64,000 nucleotides of DNA. It comes from Phoronis australis. Taxonomy: Eukaryota; Phoronida; Phoronidae. The position numbers and the translations under genes are program-made. How positions within the stretch are numbered: the first letter of the stretch is position 1; every line of letters starts with the position of its first letter. Where the stretch lies: positions 4,191 to 68,190 of the forward strand of contig NMRA01000011.1 in assembly GCA_002633005.1 (NCBI GenBank), written 5' to 3'. The notes under the pieces were generated by a model. That model was not told the DNA's origin and did no database searches. It worked only from the letters and a program-made list of their open reading frames with translations. This document shows positions 1 through 11,221 of the stretch, in pieces.

Positions 1-1
1 T

Positions 2-469
2 TTAGTTAAAGCTAATATCGACAATATACACCAAACTGACAAACCTATTGGCAACACACAATGTAACAAAACTAGGTGTAAAATGTGTAACTTCATCAAC
101 GATAGCACTTTTTTCCAGTCTTCCCAAACCAATGAAAACTTTGAAATAAAACATTATTCTGATTGCACCACCAACAATATTATTTACCTTATAACTTGTA
201 AAAAATGTTCTATCCAATACATAGGACAAACTCAACATAATCTACAAACTCGGTTTCATAATCATAGATTTAACATAATACATAAAAACATTTCTGATAC
301 TATAGGTAATCATTTCAATTCCAAAAAACATAATATTCAAGATCTTTCTGTACAAATAATAGAAAAACTCCAACACCCCAGTACCCCTCACAGACTTAAA
401 AGAGAACAATATTGGATAGACAAACTGAATACAATAGAACCTCATGGATTGAACATAAAAACTTCTTAA
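2..469 (+). mobile_element. Penelope-like element, C-terminal GIY-YIG endonuclease part (truncated by window edge)
   Basis: The frame is open from base 2 to the TAA at 467-469. It carries the C-terminal end of a Penelope-like retroelement protein: a cysteine cluster (Q-C-N-K-T-R-C-K-M-C, bases about 59-91), then a GIY-YIG core with NIIYLIT-C-KKC and QYIGQT, a downstream arginine in the helix (LQTRFHNHR), and the ending WIDKLNTIEPHGLN that is usual for the family. In such elements this domain nicks the target and follows the reverse transcriptase, which would lie left of the window. No internal stop is seen, so this copy may be young, but only the C-terminal part can be judged. It belongs to a different subfamily from the copies at 2.9-5.2 kb and 24.1-25.4 kb, whose protein sequence is clearly different. 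Confidence 0.85.
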
Positions 470-690
470 AATATGTCATTGAATTTTTTACGCAAAAATG
501 TATCATTTTCATTACACCATATCTTATACGTCAATTGTCATTTTGTGTTTGATTTTACTTTATTTCTGTTTTTGTTGATAAAGGAAGTTGTTACATCCGA
601 AAATTTCAAATTTCAGTTGATCCATTCTTGTTGTTTTATTTACCGATTTATATTCTTCATTTCTTGAAACAATAGTATCCTTGGGAGGAT
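470..690 (+). mobile_element. 3' untranslated tail of the Penelope-like element
   Basis: Directly after the stop codon comes a T-rich stretch containing GTTGATAAAGGAAGTTGTTA and, further on, TTTATTTACCGATTTATA. A degenerate copy of the same words lies in reverse complement at about 33245-33310, which marks them as part of a repeated element, most simply its 3' UTR. The exact 3' boundary is not visible; similarity to the second copy ends near 650. Confidence 0.55.
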
Positions 691-699
691 CTGGATCGC

Positions 700-1890
700 C
701 TTATTTAGTTTCAGATATATATTTTCTACCAAATTGGTTAAAATGTGAACATTAAGTCATCTGATAAGTTGTTAAACAAAAACTTTGCCTTTTGCCAGTA
801 CGCTGTCATTGATAAGTCATTAGTCCTTGTACAAAGTGTTGATCATGAAAAAATGCCGAGTGTTCGGTAAACGACCACATAAGTGAGGCCAATTTTCTGC
901 TTGAGTTTTACTTTTTTTCCCTGGCACCTTCAAGCATTTCCTCATTAATATGGAGCTTGACGTCATTGCAAATCCAGAGCATATTCTTTTGAAACATTTC
1001 CCAAACCTTACCCGCCGCACGACTTTAAGTCACCACCAGCGCAGGTTTTTGCAGCATGTGACCTACTTATAGTGGATTTCTCACCCGCGGGCTTGCCTAC
1101 GACTGATTTGATTTGATTCAAAGTATAGCAATCATGGATAGCTTTTCCACTCCATTAACTTTCTGACAAATTACTCGCCGTTTCTTGTAATGACAGTCAA
1201 TTCCGCTTTTATTCAACAAAAAAGGTTTGAATTCTGCTGCCGTCAGAAGTCATGGCACGGAATAATCAACCAAAATAAAAGAAAGCACTTCAATCATCAC
1301 TCCATATCACTTACCAGTCAGGATTTTCCTTAAATGAAAATTTTCAGGCATTTTAGTAACACAACATTCGGATAAGGGGGACGTGTGAACAGACATTTTT
1401 TACTTAAAACTATATAATACTTCATCTCTGTGTTCCTGTGGAGACACTCATATTTCCTTTGCTTGCAAGGTATGTGGGGAGCAGACGGTATGCGAGGAGC
1501 AGACGGCACAGCTTTTCCAGACACTCAAACAATACCCCAATGTTTACAAAAATATTCAGATCTTCCATAAATTAACAAAATTAATTTTTTTTCTAAATGG
1601 TTGTAAAGAACTTGACTTAAATGAAAATAAGGTTTTATTCAAAATAGTTTCAAAATTTCTTTTCAATATTAAATCTCTTTGTGTGCGTTCATAACATCAT
1701 AGATGTGCTTATTTTCGAATCATCACCTTGACTGTAAAATTAGTTATAATGTGAATGATAATGATTAATTTATATTCAAAACCATACTTAAATTCAATAC
1801 ATATCATTGTAATCCTAACATTAGTTTATTGACTTATGCAGAAGACAACACATGGGTGCCGCAATAAAGACATAAAGTGATAATGTTGCG
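700..1890. other. Non-coding stretch, no gene recognised
   Basis: Only short chance frames are seen on either strand, none with a recognisable motif. Later exons of the folate-receptor-like gene at 1897-2088 should lie on this side (minus strand). I looked for the expected tryptophan and cysteine pattern of the following exon and did not find it here, so it is probably beyond the window edge. Confidence 0.4.
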
Positions 1891-1896
1891 ACTCAC

Positions 1897-2088
1897 CGCC
1901 ACAAGCCAAGGCCCTACATTTGGTGAGCACTCATAGAAGCAGAGATCATCAAGGAAGTGCTGATGACATTTCTCCGACAGGTTGTGTCCATCACAATGGT
2001 TCCAGCTGAACTTGTACCATGTTGGCTGTTGGTGCATGTCAACAGTCGTCTGTGAGTGGCAGCAAGCATTGGCTCTGTACCGCTGGCA
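1897..2088 (-). CDS. Folate-receptor-like protein, one internal exon
   Basis: A 192-bp, 64-codon exon bounded by a pyrimidine-rich acceptor (TTTACTTTTAG) and a donor GTGAGT, phase 0 at both ends. It starts with cysteine, then has NACC, the stretch W24-Y-K-F-S-W-N-H-C, C41, D47-D48-L-C50-F-Y-E-C54 and SPNVGPW. This is the signature of the folate receptor / riboflavin-binding family, secreted or GPI-anchored proteins held by many disulfides. All seven cysteines of this segment match the family pattern, and Y25, F27, D48 and Y52 sit where vertebrate folate receptors contact the pterin (family knowledge). In vertebrate genes an exon starts and ends at these same two places, which supports the boundaries. 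The preceding signal-peptide exon and the following exon with the WRKER-type motif were not found. The neighbouring Penelope-like copies may sit in the upstream intron. Ligand specificity cannot be judged from one exon. Confidence 0.85.
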
Positions 2089-2831
2089 CTAAAAGTAAAG
2101 AGAGTTCCAAAGGAAACGGGTTAATTAGCCTTTGCAGGACATTATTCACCAAAAAGTCTGCATAATTTGTTTCAATCTTGAGTTTTTTGCTACTCTCTGG
2201 TAGATTAACTTTGCTGCAGCAGTTGATAAACAAAAAGATACCAAATCCCATTTTGTCCCACTGAAACAAATATTTTACCATGTAGCTCTGAAAGAATGAT
2301 CTGTAGCCCTAATAATCATTGAAAAGTTTGTAAACTCCATACAAAATCTGCAGTATCAGCAAGCACAACTAACACTCTAGGCGAGTTACACCACTACCGT
2401 GGGGAAAACCACCAACCAAGAAACATGGTATTCATTTTACACACAGAAAGTGCTTTTAATATAAATCCTGCTATATCACTCAAGTCAAACACCAATGACA
2501 ATTAAAGGCAAGAGAACGACATTTGGATGAGAACGGTGTTTGGATGAGAACAATATTTGGATGAAATCACCTGGATTTAGTAGCCCTTTAAATGAACATT
2601 TCCTTTGATACTTTTCCATTCACACTCTCAAAACAGGGAGTTTTAAAGTACAATTGTTTGTCAACATGTAGTTCAAGACAAAAAATCATCATGTTCTGGC
2701 GATATCTGCCAATCCTTATTCTGTCCCTTCCTACACACCACTGGCATCACACTTGAGTGATAAAAGCAGTATTAGACTACAGACGCTAACTCATTGTGTC
2801 ATGATTCCTGTGCTTTTCACCAGTTCCAAAT
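2089..2831. other. Non-coding, probable intron or upstream part of the folate-receptor-like gene
   Basis: No exon-like segment was recognised on the minus strand. A short imperfect local repeat of GAGAACRRTRTTTGGATGA lies at about 2515-2565. Confidence 0.4.
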
Positions 2832-2922
2832 GTGTATGTATGTATGTATGTATGTGCATGCATGCATACATACATACATACATACATACATGCAAACATA
2901 CATACATACATACACACACATA
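2832..2922. repeat. Microsatellite (GTAT)n / (CATA)n
   Basis: GTAT units run into CATA units with a GCATGCATGCA centre, so the tract is self-complementary and could fold back. It abuts the 3' end of the minus-strand Penelope-like copy at 2926, as similar tracts do at the other copies. Confidence 0.9.
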
Positions 2923-2925
2923 CAG

Positions 2926-3813
2926 AATTTGTTAAACGCACTTTTCATTGTTCACAGTCTTCATTCCGTTACGTTCATACTTTCGGAACAAAACTACTCT
3001 CAACTGAATGTAGATACAGTAACTGACCTAGCGACATAATTAAAAGACACACGATATTTTGAAACATACTTGTTTCATTCTCAAGTGAAGATAAAATGGC
3101 GCAGTAATGCCACAACAGAGTATAAGCTGATGACACACACAGTGAGACACGGCGGGTGTGAAATACTACAAAGAATGACTAATGAAGGGGGGTAACAGGA
3201 AAGTCACGCAAACAAGTGTAATGTGCGGCGCGACCCTGTTTGCTGCTTATTCAAAACAGGCTTCTCAAAAGCAATAAAAAGGGACTCTAATACTTTCAAA
3301 CGCAGCACATCTTGCTCCACGTAGTGAATTGACGTGTTTTCCACAATTTCTTAACGAGTGATTTTACGTTCATGACACTGCAGAAAATGATCTTGGATGG
3401 TGCCATTTTGAAGACGCATGGATAACCGACGGGAAAGACTACAAACCGTTTGACCAATGTAACATTGTTTGACGTTTGAACGAATGTCTGAACGAAGACA
3501 TTCGTTCATATGGCATACAAACTCATAAACAACACTACACTGTGCAACGGGGCAGACTTTTGCTTTAGAAATGTTATTTTTCATGACCAAGTTGGAAAAC
3601 TTCCTACTCCGATAATAAGTAATAACATCGAGGTAATCATCAGGCTTACAAACTTTAACATTGCCCCTGATAATTTTCTTAATTGGGTGTTCATCCTGGA
3701 GGTAATCATTAGACATGACATTTTTGTAAAATATCTTTTTGGTGACACCGGTGCGACGTGCAGGGACTTCATAGCTAATTCTGGACACAAATCACTTAAC
3801 ATGGAAATCCACA
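2926..3813 (-). mobile_element. Penelope-like element copy A, 5'-truncated (GIY-YIG part plus 3' UTR)
   Basis: Read on the minus strand, about 3351-3800 encodes the linker and GIY-YIG domain (VVYEFVCHMNE, then QCYIGQT and SLSRRL). The 3' UTR follows and ends in GTGCGTTTAACAAATT-like sequence at 2926, next to a microsatellite. An in-frame TGA replaces an arginine codon near 3798, and a four-residue insertion sits in the GIY-YIG core where copy C has none. Homology to copy C stops at about 3813, where the sequence switches to the plus-strand copy B. The two copies are thus joined head to head by their truncated 5' sides. Confidence 0.85.
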
Positions 3814-5243
3814 TTTTGGACAGTGTATACCATCACCCACATTTAAAGCGACCCGACATTTCATATGAGAGAGTTGTTGACCATCTGCACAACCAAAGTA
3901 CCATTTCGCCATATAAATGGGAAATTGTTTTTGCAAAAAGATGGTGGGTCCCACTTTCTTGGAATTTTATATGTCTGAAGTGGAAAAAAGGGGCTAGCGA
4001 TGTGATTGGTGGTATTCCTATCTATGTACGTTATGTAGATGATATTTTTGTTTATTGTGCCTTTGATGACTTGTTATCAGTACGTGATGAACTTGAGCAT
4101 CACTCTGTATTGAAGTTTACCCACGAGCTTCCTGTAAACGACACGATTCCGTTTTTGGACGTTCTTGTGAACCATTCTCCATTTGAATTTTCTACATCAG
4201 TTTACCACAAGCCTACTGATAAAGGTTTCTGTCTCCACGCCAAAAGCGAGTGCCCTGAGCGGTATAAGGTCGCCGTTGTGGTCAACTTCCTAAAGAGGGC
4301 GTATTCGGTGTCGTCCAACTGGTTATTGTTCAATCGAGATGTAGATCGTATAAGACACCGGTGAATAATGGGTATACCAATGCTTTCGTGGATTTCCACA
4401 TTAAGCGATTTGTGTCCAGAATTCGCAGTGTCACCAAAAAATATTTTACAAAAATGTCATGTCTAATAATTACCTCCAGGATGAACACGCAATTAAGAAA
4501 ATTATCAGGGACAATATTAAAGTTTGTAAGCCTGATGATTACCTCGATGATACTATTTATTATCGGAATAGGAAGTCCTCCAACTTGGTCATGAAAAATA
4601 ACATTTTCTAAAGCGAAAGTCCGCCCCGTTGCACAGTGTAGTGTTGTTTAAGAGTTTGTATGCCCTATGAACGAATTTCTTCGTTCAAATGTCAAACAAT
4701 GTTGCATTGGCCAAACGGTTTGCAGTCTTTCCAGTCGGTTATCCATGCATCTTCAAAATGGCGCCATCCAAGACCATTTTCTGCAATGTCATGAACGTAA
4801 AATCACTCGTCAAGAAATTGTGGAAAACACGTAAGTTCGCTACGTGGAGCAAGATGTGCTGCGTTTGAAAGTATTAGAGTCCCTTTTGATTGCTTTTGAG
4901 AAGCCTGTTTTGAATGAGCAGCCAACAGGGTCGCGCCGCACGTTACAATTGTTTGTGTGACTTTCCTGTTACCCCCCTTCATTAGTCATTCTTTACAGTA
5001 TTTCACACCCGCCGCGTCTCACCGTGTGTGTCATCAGCTTATACTCTGTGGTGGTATTACTGCGTCATTTTATCTTCACTTGAGAATGAAACAAGTATGT
5101 TTCAAAATATCGTGTGTCTTTTAATTATGTCGCTAGGTCAGTTACTGTATCTATGTTCAGTTGAGAGTAGTTTTGTTCCGAAAGTACAAACGTAACGGAA
5201 TGAAGACTGTGAACAATGAAAAGTGTCGTGCGTTTAACAAATT
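3814..5243 (+). mobile_element. Penelope-like element copy B, RT and GIY-YIG relic
   Basis: The plus strand holds the second half of a reverse transcriptase. The catalytic YVDD is encoded at 4032-4043 and is followed by the PLE-type region FLDVLVNHSPFEFSTSVYHK and KRAYSVSSNW. Upstream, an NGKLFLQKDGG-like segment is readable only in another frame, so there is a frameshift around 3990. Downstream the linker and GIY-YIG domain (QCCIGQT) run through stops and frameshifts until about 4961. The 3' UTR ends at 5243 with the same terminal words as copy A. The N-terminal two-thirds of the RT is missing. The element is dead. Part of the long frame starting near 3510 is only the antisense of copy A. 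Confidence 0.85.
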
Positions 5244-5284
5244 CTCTATAACCGAAAACTTGCTCCCGAAGTACAGCCAGTTCA

Positions 5285-5420
5285 ACATACATATACATAT
5301 ACAACATATGAATACATACACATTCAAACACCCACACAGGCACACACATAGAGGCACACACACACAGACAGACAAACAGACACATACATATGTACGTACA
5401 TACGCATGAACATATGTACG
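5285..5420. repeat. Microsatellite tract rich in CATA, CACA and CAGA
   Basis: Mixed ACAT, CACACA, CAGA and GTAC units lie about 40 bases beyond the 3' end of copy B. Together with 2832-2922, this means the head-to-head pair has a microsatellite on each outer side. Confidence 0.85.
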
Positions 5421-5732
5421 TAGTACGAATATGGCCATTTTATATTATAGCTCAACATACAGTAGTCATTATTTTTTTACTACAAGTACATGGAATTTAG
5501 ATGTGCACGGAAATGGAATCCTTTCCATCTTTAGAAGACCCATGTAAAAACTTCTGACATATACATTTTTTATATTTTAAAGGAGCTAAAAATTCCTGAC
5601 GGAGGGCCCAGGACAGGGCTCGAAAGCTAAGTCCACAAACACAACATGTCACCGATAGGTAAGTACTCTATCCCCAATAAAAACACCGAGTGTGTGTAGG
5701 ACAAGCTGAATCAGTGTTGTAGTAAGTCCATA

Positions 5733-6217
5733 TCCCATTAGAGGTGAAACTTTGCTTTCACTGAAGTTTTGGTAAGTGGAAAAGGTTAATTCCGGAAGTT
5801 AACATGCAAGCAAACCTTCGCTGAAAATAGTAGGATTTGAAAGCGAAGCTTCGGTACTCACTGAAACTTCGGTGTAGTGGGAAAGGTCAGAGCAAAACTT
5901 CACTGAAGTTATTGGTAGAGGTCGCGGCAACGAATACGATCACGCGAGACTTCAAAACATGTTCTTTGTTATTGTAGCGTATCCAATGTAAATAAATAAA
6001 AGAAAGCATCTCTGACGAGGAATGATGCTGATCATTTTAATAAACACTGGTAGAACAATTTTCAGTTAGCCTCGAACCCACTACTCAATATTCGTTTGAG
6101 AGTATGAATGAACTGTGTCGTTTGGTATCTTTGTGACAACTTTGATATTACTGTCTAGTCAGAAAACTAAGCGAAGTTTCAGCAAAGCTTCGGTAAACCA
6201 AAGTTCCTCTAATGGGA
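5733..6217. mobile_element. MITE-like element, terminal inverted repeat TCCCATTAGAGG
   Basis: The 485-bp segment begins TCCCATTAGAGGTGAAACTT and ends AAGTTCCTCTAATGGGA, an inverted repeat of at least 12 bp. Inside, words such as ACTGAAGTTTTGGTAAG, CGAAGCTTCGG and AAGCTTCGGTAAAC recur in both orientations. No frame codes for a transposase. No convincing target duplication is seen, so the superfamily is left open. Confidence 0.55.
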
Positions 6218-6932
6218 AACTGTCAAAGTTTAATCATAGCTCAAGTTAAAGACAAGTTGTAATGTAACAGTGTCAGGAATGAAAATCTGCGGATGTCTTG
6301 GCCTCTGAACTGAAAAGGGAGGGGATACAAATTACTTGGATGTTGATGTTTTTGCAACTTGCTCACTATGTCACCATTCCAGTTCGTGAAATTGCAATTT
6401 CTACTGACTTCATTTTTGAAGACATTAGCAAGCGTCATTGCTCTGCAGGAAGGAATAAGTGAATCACATAGATATGAAGAAAAAAAAAATGAAATATAAA
6501 GTACGATTGGTCCATATGATCCCATGAATATATTTTACGAATGAATTACCAATTACAGTTAGTAAAAAGGCCAAACTGACCAAAAAGAATTTCAAAAAGG
6601 TGAGGCCACCAAAAATGCAGAGTTGGTTCTGGTCCTTAATCTGATTCATTTTGAGACCTTCCTTCACAGACTAAAAAAAACGCCAACCCATTTGCAGGAA
6701 ACTCGGCAAAGGTCTCATATTTTGTTTGAACAGCTGCACTAAGGCACAAAAGCAAGGGCAAGCAAAGTTTGAAACTCCATGATTCGCCAAGCGTTTAGTT
6801 AAAGAAAATACCATGTTTTGATAGTCTCTAACGATTTTCTATTTTCATAAAGTGAGCAACTGAAAATATTCCACACACGAGTTAATTTTCATAAGCGCAC
6901 AACAGAACCAAATTTTGAGGAAAAACAGAATA
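6218..6932. other. Non-coding; one weak minus-strand exon candidate
   Basis: Nothing is firmly recognised. On the minus strand about 6540-6650 encodes a short hydrophobic helix-like segment (LKFFLVSLAFLLTVIG) starting near a methionine and followed by a possible donor GTAATT. Signal-peptide exons look like this and the strand fits the folate-receptor-like gene, but nothing else ties the two together. Confidence 0.2.
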
Positions 6933-9900
6933 CCGCAATCGCCCTAATAAGCGCCCATGCCCCTATAAGCACTCCTCCACGTGTTTTCAGGCTTTGCAAA
7001 AATAAGCGCCAAGTCCATGAATGCTGTGTACATGCGAAAAATGCCTTACCTACACTTCTAAAATTCTATAGTAACATCTTCAATTTATCAATAAGATCCG
7101 ACAGTCCTGAAAAAGCCATTGTGCACGAAATTTGTAGACCACCAGCCTCGCCGCGATGTCGGAATTTAGCCGTGACTAACACTTCAAACTTCCGCCGTGC
7201 TTCCAAAAGAACGCAAAAGTTTTGGTGATCTTGTGAGGGACGTGTCCTATTATGGTCTGACCTTTCATAACAGGCACAGTGTTCTTGTCAATGGGATTAT
7301 ATTGTACATTTCCCGTACAGTCTCCCTGAACAGTAATCCAAATTTCTTTGGGTATGTGAAAACCATGAATCGAACACTAATAAAAACTTGACCTTTGTTA
7401 AAAGCACGTGGCCAGGAAGAGTGCGCTACTTACCAGAACCTGTCATCGAACATTAGTCATCGGGAACTAACTATTCATGACACGGCTAGCATAGCATCAG
7501 GAAGAAATAAATACTGGCACTTATTTCCGAAAGTTTCTAATACCGTAAAAAACGTTTGCGTTATTTTTAGCAGGATTTATTAAGTCAATCGTAATTGGTG
7601 TTTTTAAAGTCGAAATGAACCACTGATCAGGGCTCGACATAACGAGCCGCAGATCGCATTTGCGACCTCAAATTTGGAAATACGAGCCGAATTATTGGCA
7701 GCTCGTATCAAGTCGCAAAATGCGACCTGGAATTTCCAACGAATGCGAGCTGAGTTTTTACACTTCTCAACAGATACCTGGCAAATACAAAGCAGCTGTT
7801 GTTATTCCGACCGTTATTTGGTTGTTGCCAAATCCAAGTTCAAAAGAACACTAACCGAGAACAGCCCTCCCAATGACTTGTAAGCAAGTCGCGTGAACAT
7901 GGGATATGCAGAATCAATCTTTGACGCGTTTCATTGGCTAAAACTTTCGGCCACTATTGTAAATTCCTGTATTCGCAGAAGAAAGTCTCGGACCACTGCT
8001 TAACACATGATAAAACTTCACAAAACAACGGTGTTTCTACTAATTCTTAAGCGATCAACTTACCAAACTTTGTGGTGGACAAAAATGTTTATTTTTTACA
8101 TAAGATGTCCTTATTACATGTACCAAATATCCATGACAATATCCCTGATAATGCACTGCTGCACCGTTAGCACACAAGCGGTCCCCGCAGACAATCATGA
8201 CTTAGACTGAGATATGCTTCTCCTTTTTATCAAATTAAGACAGCCAAAGTGAAAATGACAACCTTAACCGCCAAACGACGGTCACGTCTTTACTTTCAGT
8301 TGCCAAGAAAGTCTTAAACCCTTTACTTGTTTCTGAGGCTACGTGCGCGAAATATGATTTGTCTTTCACACGTTGTTGCCAATGTAAAGTGTAGGCCTAC
8401 TCCAGCAATTCAAGTGCGTGACCTCACGCGTGCGCACCACTTCAAAGAACAGTGACAGTCCTAAATGAAAGAGTATACCAGCTTGGCTCTGGTTTATTTG
8501 AAAATGAACTCAGATTCCCAGCGGTTATAAAAGACCCAATGTCCCGGGACCGATATAACCCAGAACTGACGTTTTCCTGTTCTGATGTTTCCTGAGGTCG
8601 ATTTTCTGTAAACCCTCATTCTTCTCTTTATACACCCCCCACCCCCCCAGCAACTTTTCGAGCCCCGAACCAACGTCGCCGTAAAATGTTAATCAGACTC
8701 CTATAGAAACAACCTTGTTTCGGCTGAAGCGGGCAGTTAATAAAACAAAATCCTTCTGGGTGGCTAAAAAGGGTACAAAGTAGGTGGTAACGATATCCAG
8801 AAAGTCACCCTACTAGCTGGAGTTTGCCTCGCAAAATCGTATTATTATAACGTTTCTTACCATAGCAGCGTTTTAATATCTTATTACCGCAAACACTGAG
8901 GTTAACGACTATGCTCACGCACAAGCCTACTCCCTACCTTTAAAGTGTTTCATAAAAAGCGCTCACTTTTTTGAGAATTTCCAATTAAGTGCCCACAATT
9001 CAAGCTAGCGCCCATCATAGCGTACTACAAACGACCGCGTGTGGTTTAAAATGACACGTAGCTTATATGGTGTGTCACTTTCAATTTACACAACTTCAGT
9101 TTTCAAAAACGTCTTTTCACAATATGTAAAAACCAAAACCCGGCTTTGTTTTATACCTCGGAAAGAAAGTTAACACTAGTGACATGCGTGTCGTTTTGTG
9201 ACTGACCTATTTTTCCTGTACTTGGAAGGTATTGAGGAGCAAAGTTGCAATTACCTGAGTTAGTTTGAATCATTAACAACTTTGATGACAGCCAGTAGCA
9301 GGCCAGATCTAACAAAATCCCGGATACTTTTTCAACGGGCATTTTCTCCCTTTTCACGTCGCAAATTTAGCTTCTAGTCGAATGCACAAGTCAGTTAGAG
9401 AACATTGATTCAACTTTCACGTCGGCAAATACGCTCTAGAGTCTTTCAAATGCGGTCGTGAAGAACAGTAAGGCCGTACCTGCACGAATGAAGTCAATTA
9501 TGAGATCCGAAATTTGTGAGTATTTAATGCTGCAGGTAAGAGCATAATCTAAACATTTTCTCGATGATCTAAAAAATCTATTTTGGCGCGTAAAAATGGC
9601 GGGAAAATTTTGCGAAATGCCATTTATGAATGCCAGCTAAATTTTGCGACCTGGGATTTTGGCTGGGTCGCAAAATGCGACCTGGCGATTTTAATAGTGT
9701 CGAGCCCTGCTGATAGTGAACACTTCTGCACCTTATACCCCCCGAATATCCCGATAAATAACTGTTAGACTGTCATGCACACAGTCACCCGGCGACTCAA
9801 TATCGGCCTTACCGAGACAATTCTTGAATCTTTCTAGCAGATGAGATCAACAAGTGCTAAATAAAACACATTCTGCTTTACTGCTTGTGTTAATTTCTTT

Positions 9901-10472
9901 AGTTACAATGCACACCTAGATCGTTAAATCGTGTTTACTCTGACAAATGTACTCTGATGATACGCACGTGCTTGCTCACTCACACAATACGCAGACGAAC
10001 TTTAAAACAAACATCATGTGACAACAACATGTGTGTCGTCCACAGATTTTCTCGCGTTGCATAGTATGATCTAGCACAGATTTGGACTTAATATGAAGTT
10101 AATCTCGACTCCACAAGAGAGCAATGTTAAGGAGGACTTCGGGTAATTCGTTGAGAAGAAACTATATTTCTACTCAAGAATTCAAGTTGACCTATCGGCG
10201 ATCGCAAGGCAGCAACGCATCAGTCGGCGAGTTTGCGTACTGGGATTTTCTGAAAAATGCTCGTAATTTAATAACAAAGGTTGATAGCAATCCACTGCAA
10301 TTTTGTAGAAAGTCTGTCATAGGTTACAGATGCGTCATAAAGCGTAAATTTTATCAATTCTAGCTTAAGATTTCACCTGTTTCGGTTTCAACTACTTTGG
10401 GCTACAAGTGCCCCCCCCCCCCTCCTCAAGCGTGTTTCTACGCGCCCTGGGAGCTTATTAGGGCGAACACGG
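6933..10472. mobile_element. Large non-autonomous DNA transposon with TA target sites
   Basis: Left end TA|CCGCAATCGCCCTAATAAGC (6931 onward) and right end GCTTATTAGGGCGAACACGG|TA (to 10474) form a terminal inverted repeat of about 20 bp with TA on both outer sides. Words like AATAAGCGCC recur just inside the left end. A second copy, in reverse orientation and with one end missing, lies at 40852-41598 and matches 6933-7620 and 9715-10000. That confirms both the left end and the fact that 7628-9709 is a later insertion. No transposase frame is visible. TA targets are used by Tc1/mariner and some other superfamilies; I do not assign one. Confidence 0.7.
7628..9709. mobile_element. hAT-type non-autonomous element nested in the larger transposon
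   Basis: It starts CAGGGCTCGACA and ends TGTCGAGCCCTG, a 12-bp perfect terminal inverted repeat, with a 5-bp direct duplication CTGAT at 7623-7627 and 9710-9714. The CAGGG start and 5-bp target site fit hAT-like elements. Subterminal palindromes of the type GGTCGCATTTTGCGACC are present at both sides (about 7700-7735 and 9635-9690). The 2082-bp interior has no recognisable transposase. The element is absent from the homologous site in the 41-kb copy, which confirms its boundaries. Confidence 0.8.
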
Positions 10473-11221
10473 TATGAAATCTGTGAAAATTTGACTTTAC
10501 CTTGAACATAGAGAAAATGAGAGACAAATTTTAGTTAGCTATTAAAATCAAGGTCCATGTTCTAATCTCTAGACTGAGTGTCTGTGCTTGAGCAGGGTGC
10601 ACCACTGACTTTCAGTTGAGTTTCATGAACAGTATTGTAAAAGTAAGCCTTACTGATTTGTAGAGACTGGCCTCTGGGCTAGGCTTCACTTTGTGGTTTT
10701 GTCCCAGCATGCAGACATTGAGGAAGTCTTCAACCTTTGTCCTATTGTCCAATCGATTACTAGTCACAATTGTAACAGAGAACTGGAGACAACACAACAG
10801 TCCAACAAAGCAGGAAGGTGGGTCGAAGAACATGATGGGATGATTCTGCAAATGAAGATGGTATTATGTGACAACAAAAACTTGAAGCAGAAAGTAAATG
10901 TTCAAGTTGTCAGCAATCCAGGCATTGAGTTTTGAAAGTTGAACCCTTTAAAACGGGTAAAGATTTAGAACTTGCCTTATCAGCAGACTCTGCGTGTTTA
11001 AGGCCGCAGACCTCAACCCTCCCAAACCGGTGTCTTCGGAGGTTGAAGCCAAATTTCAGCCTATTCAATCTGCGGACAGTCATGACTTTAGAGCAGTAAT
11101 TAAAGCCTCTTATTGAATCACGGTTTAATTTTTAACCAATTTAGTGATGAGTAATTTGTCTTGATTACTGTAAATCAAATCAAAGTTTTTACCCAGACTG
11201 TTGAAGCCCAGTTGAACATAC
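10473..11221. other. Non-coding, no gene recognised
   Basis: Frames of up to 80 codons on both strands (for example about 10612-10935) show no known motif and no splice support. Confidence 0.35.

Noticed and set aside
2753-3026. Plus-strand frames over the GTAT/CATA tract
   Set aside because: Low-complexity translation of a microsatellite.
3510-3813. N-terminal part of a 284-codon plus-strand frame
   Set aside because: It is the antisense of Penelope-like copy A. Only the part after 3814 belongs to a plus-strand RT, and even that has a frameshift.
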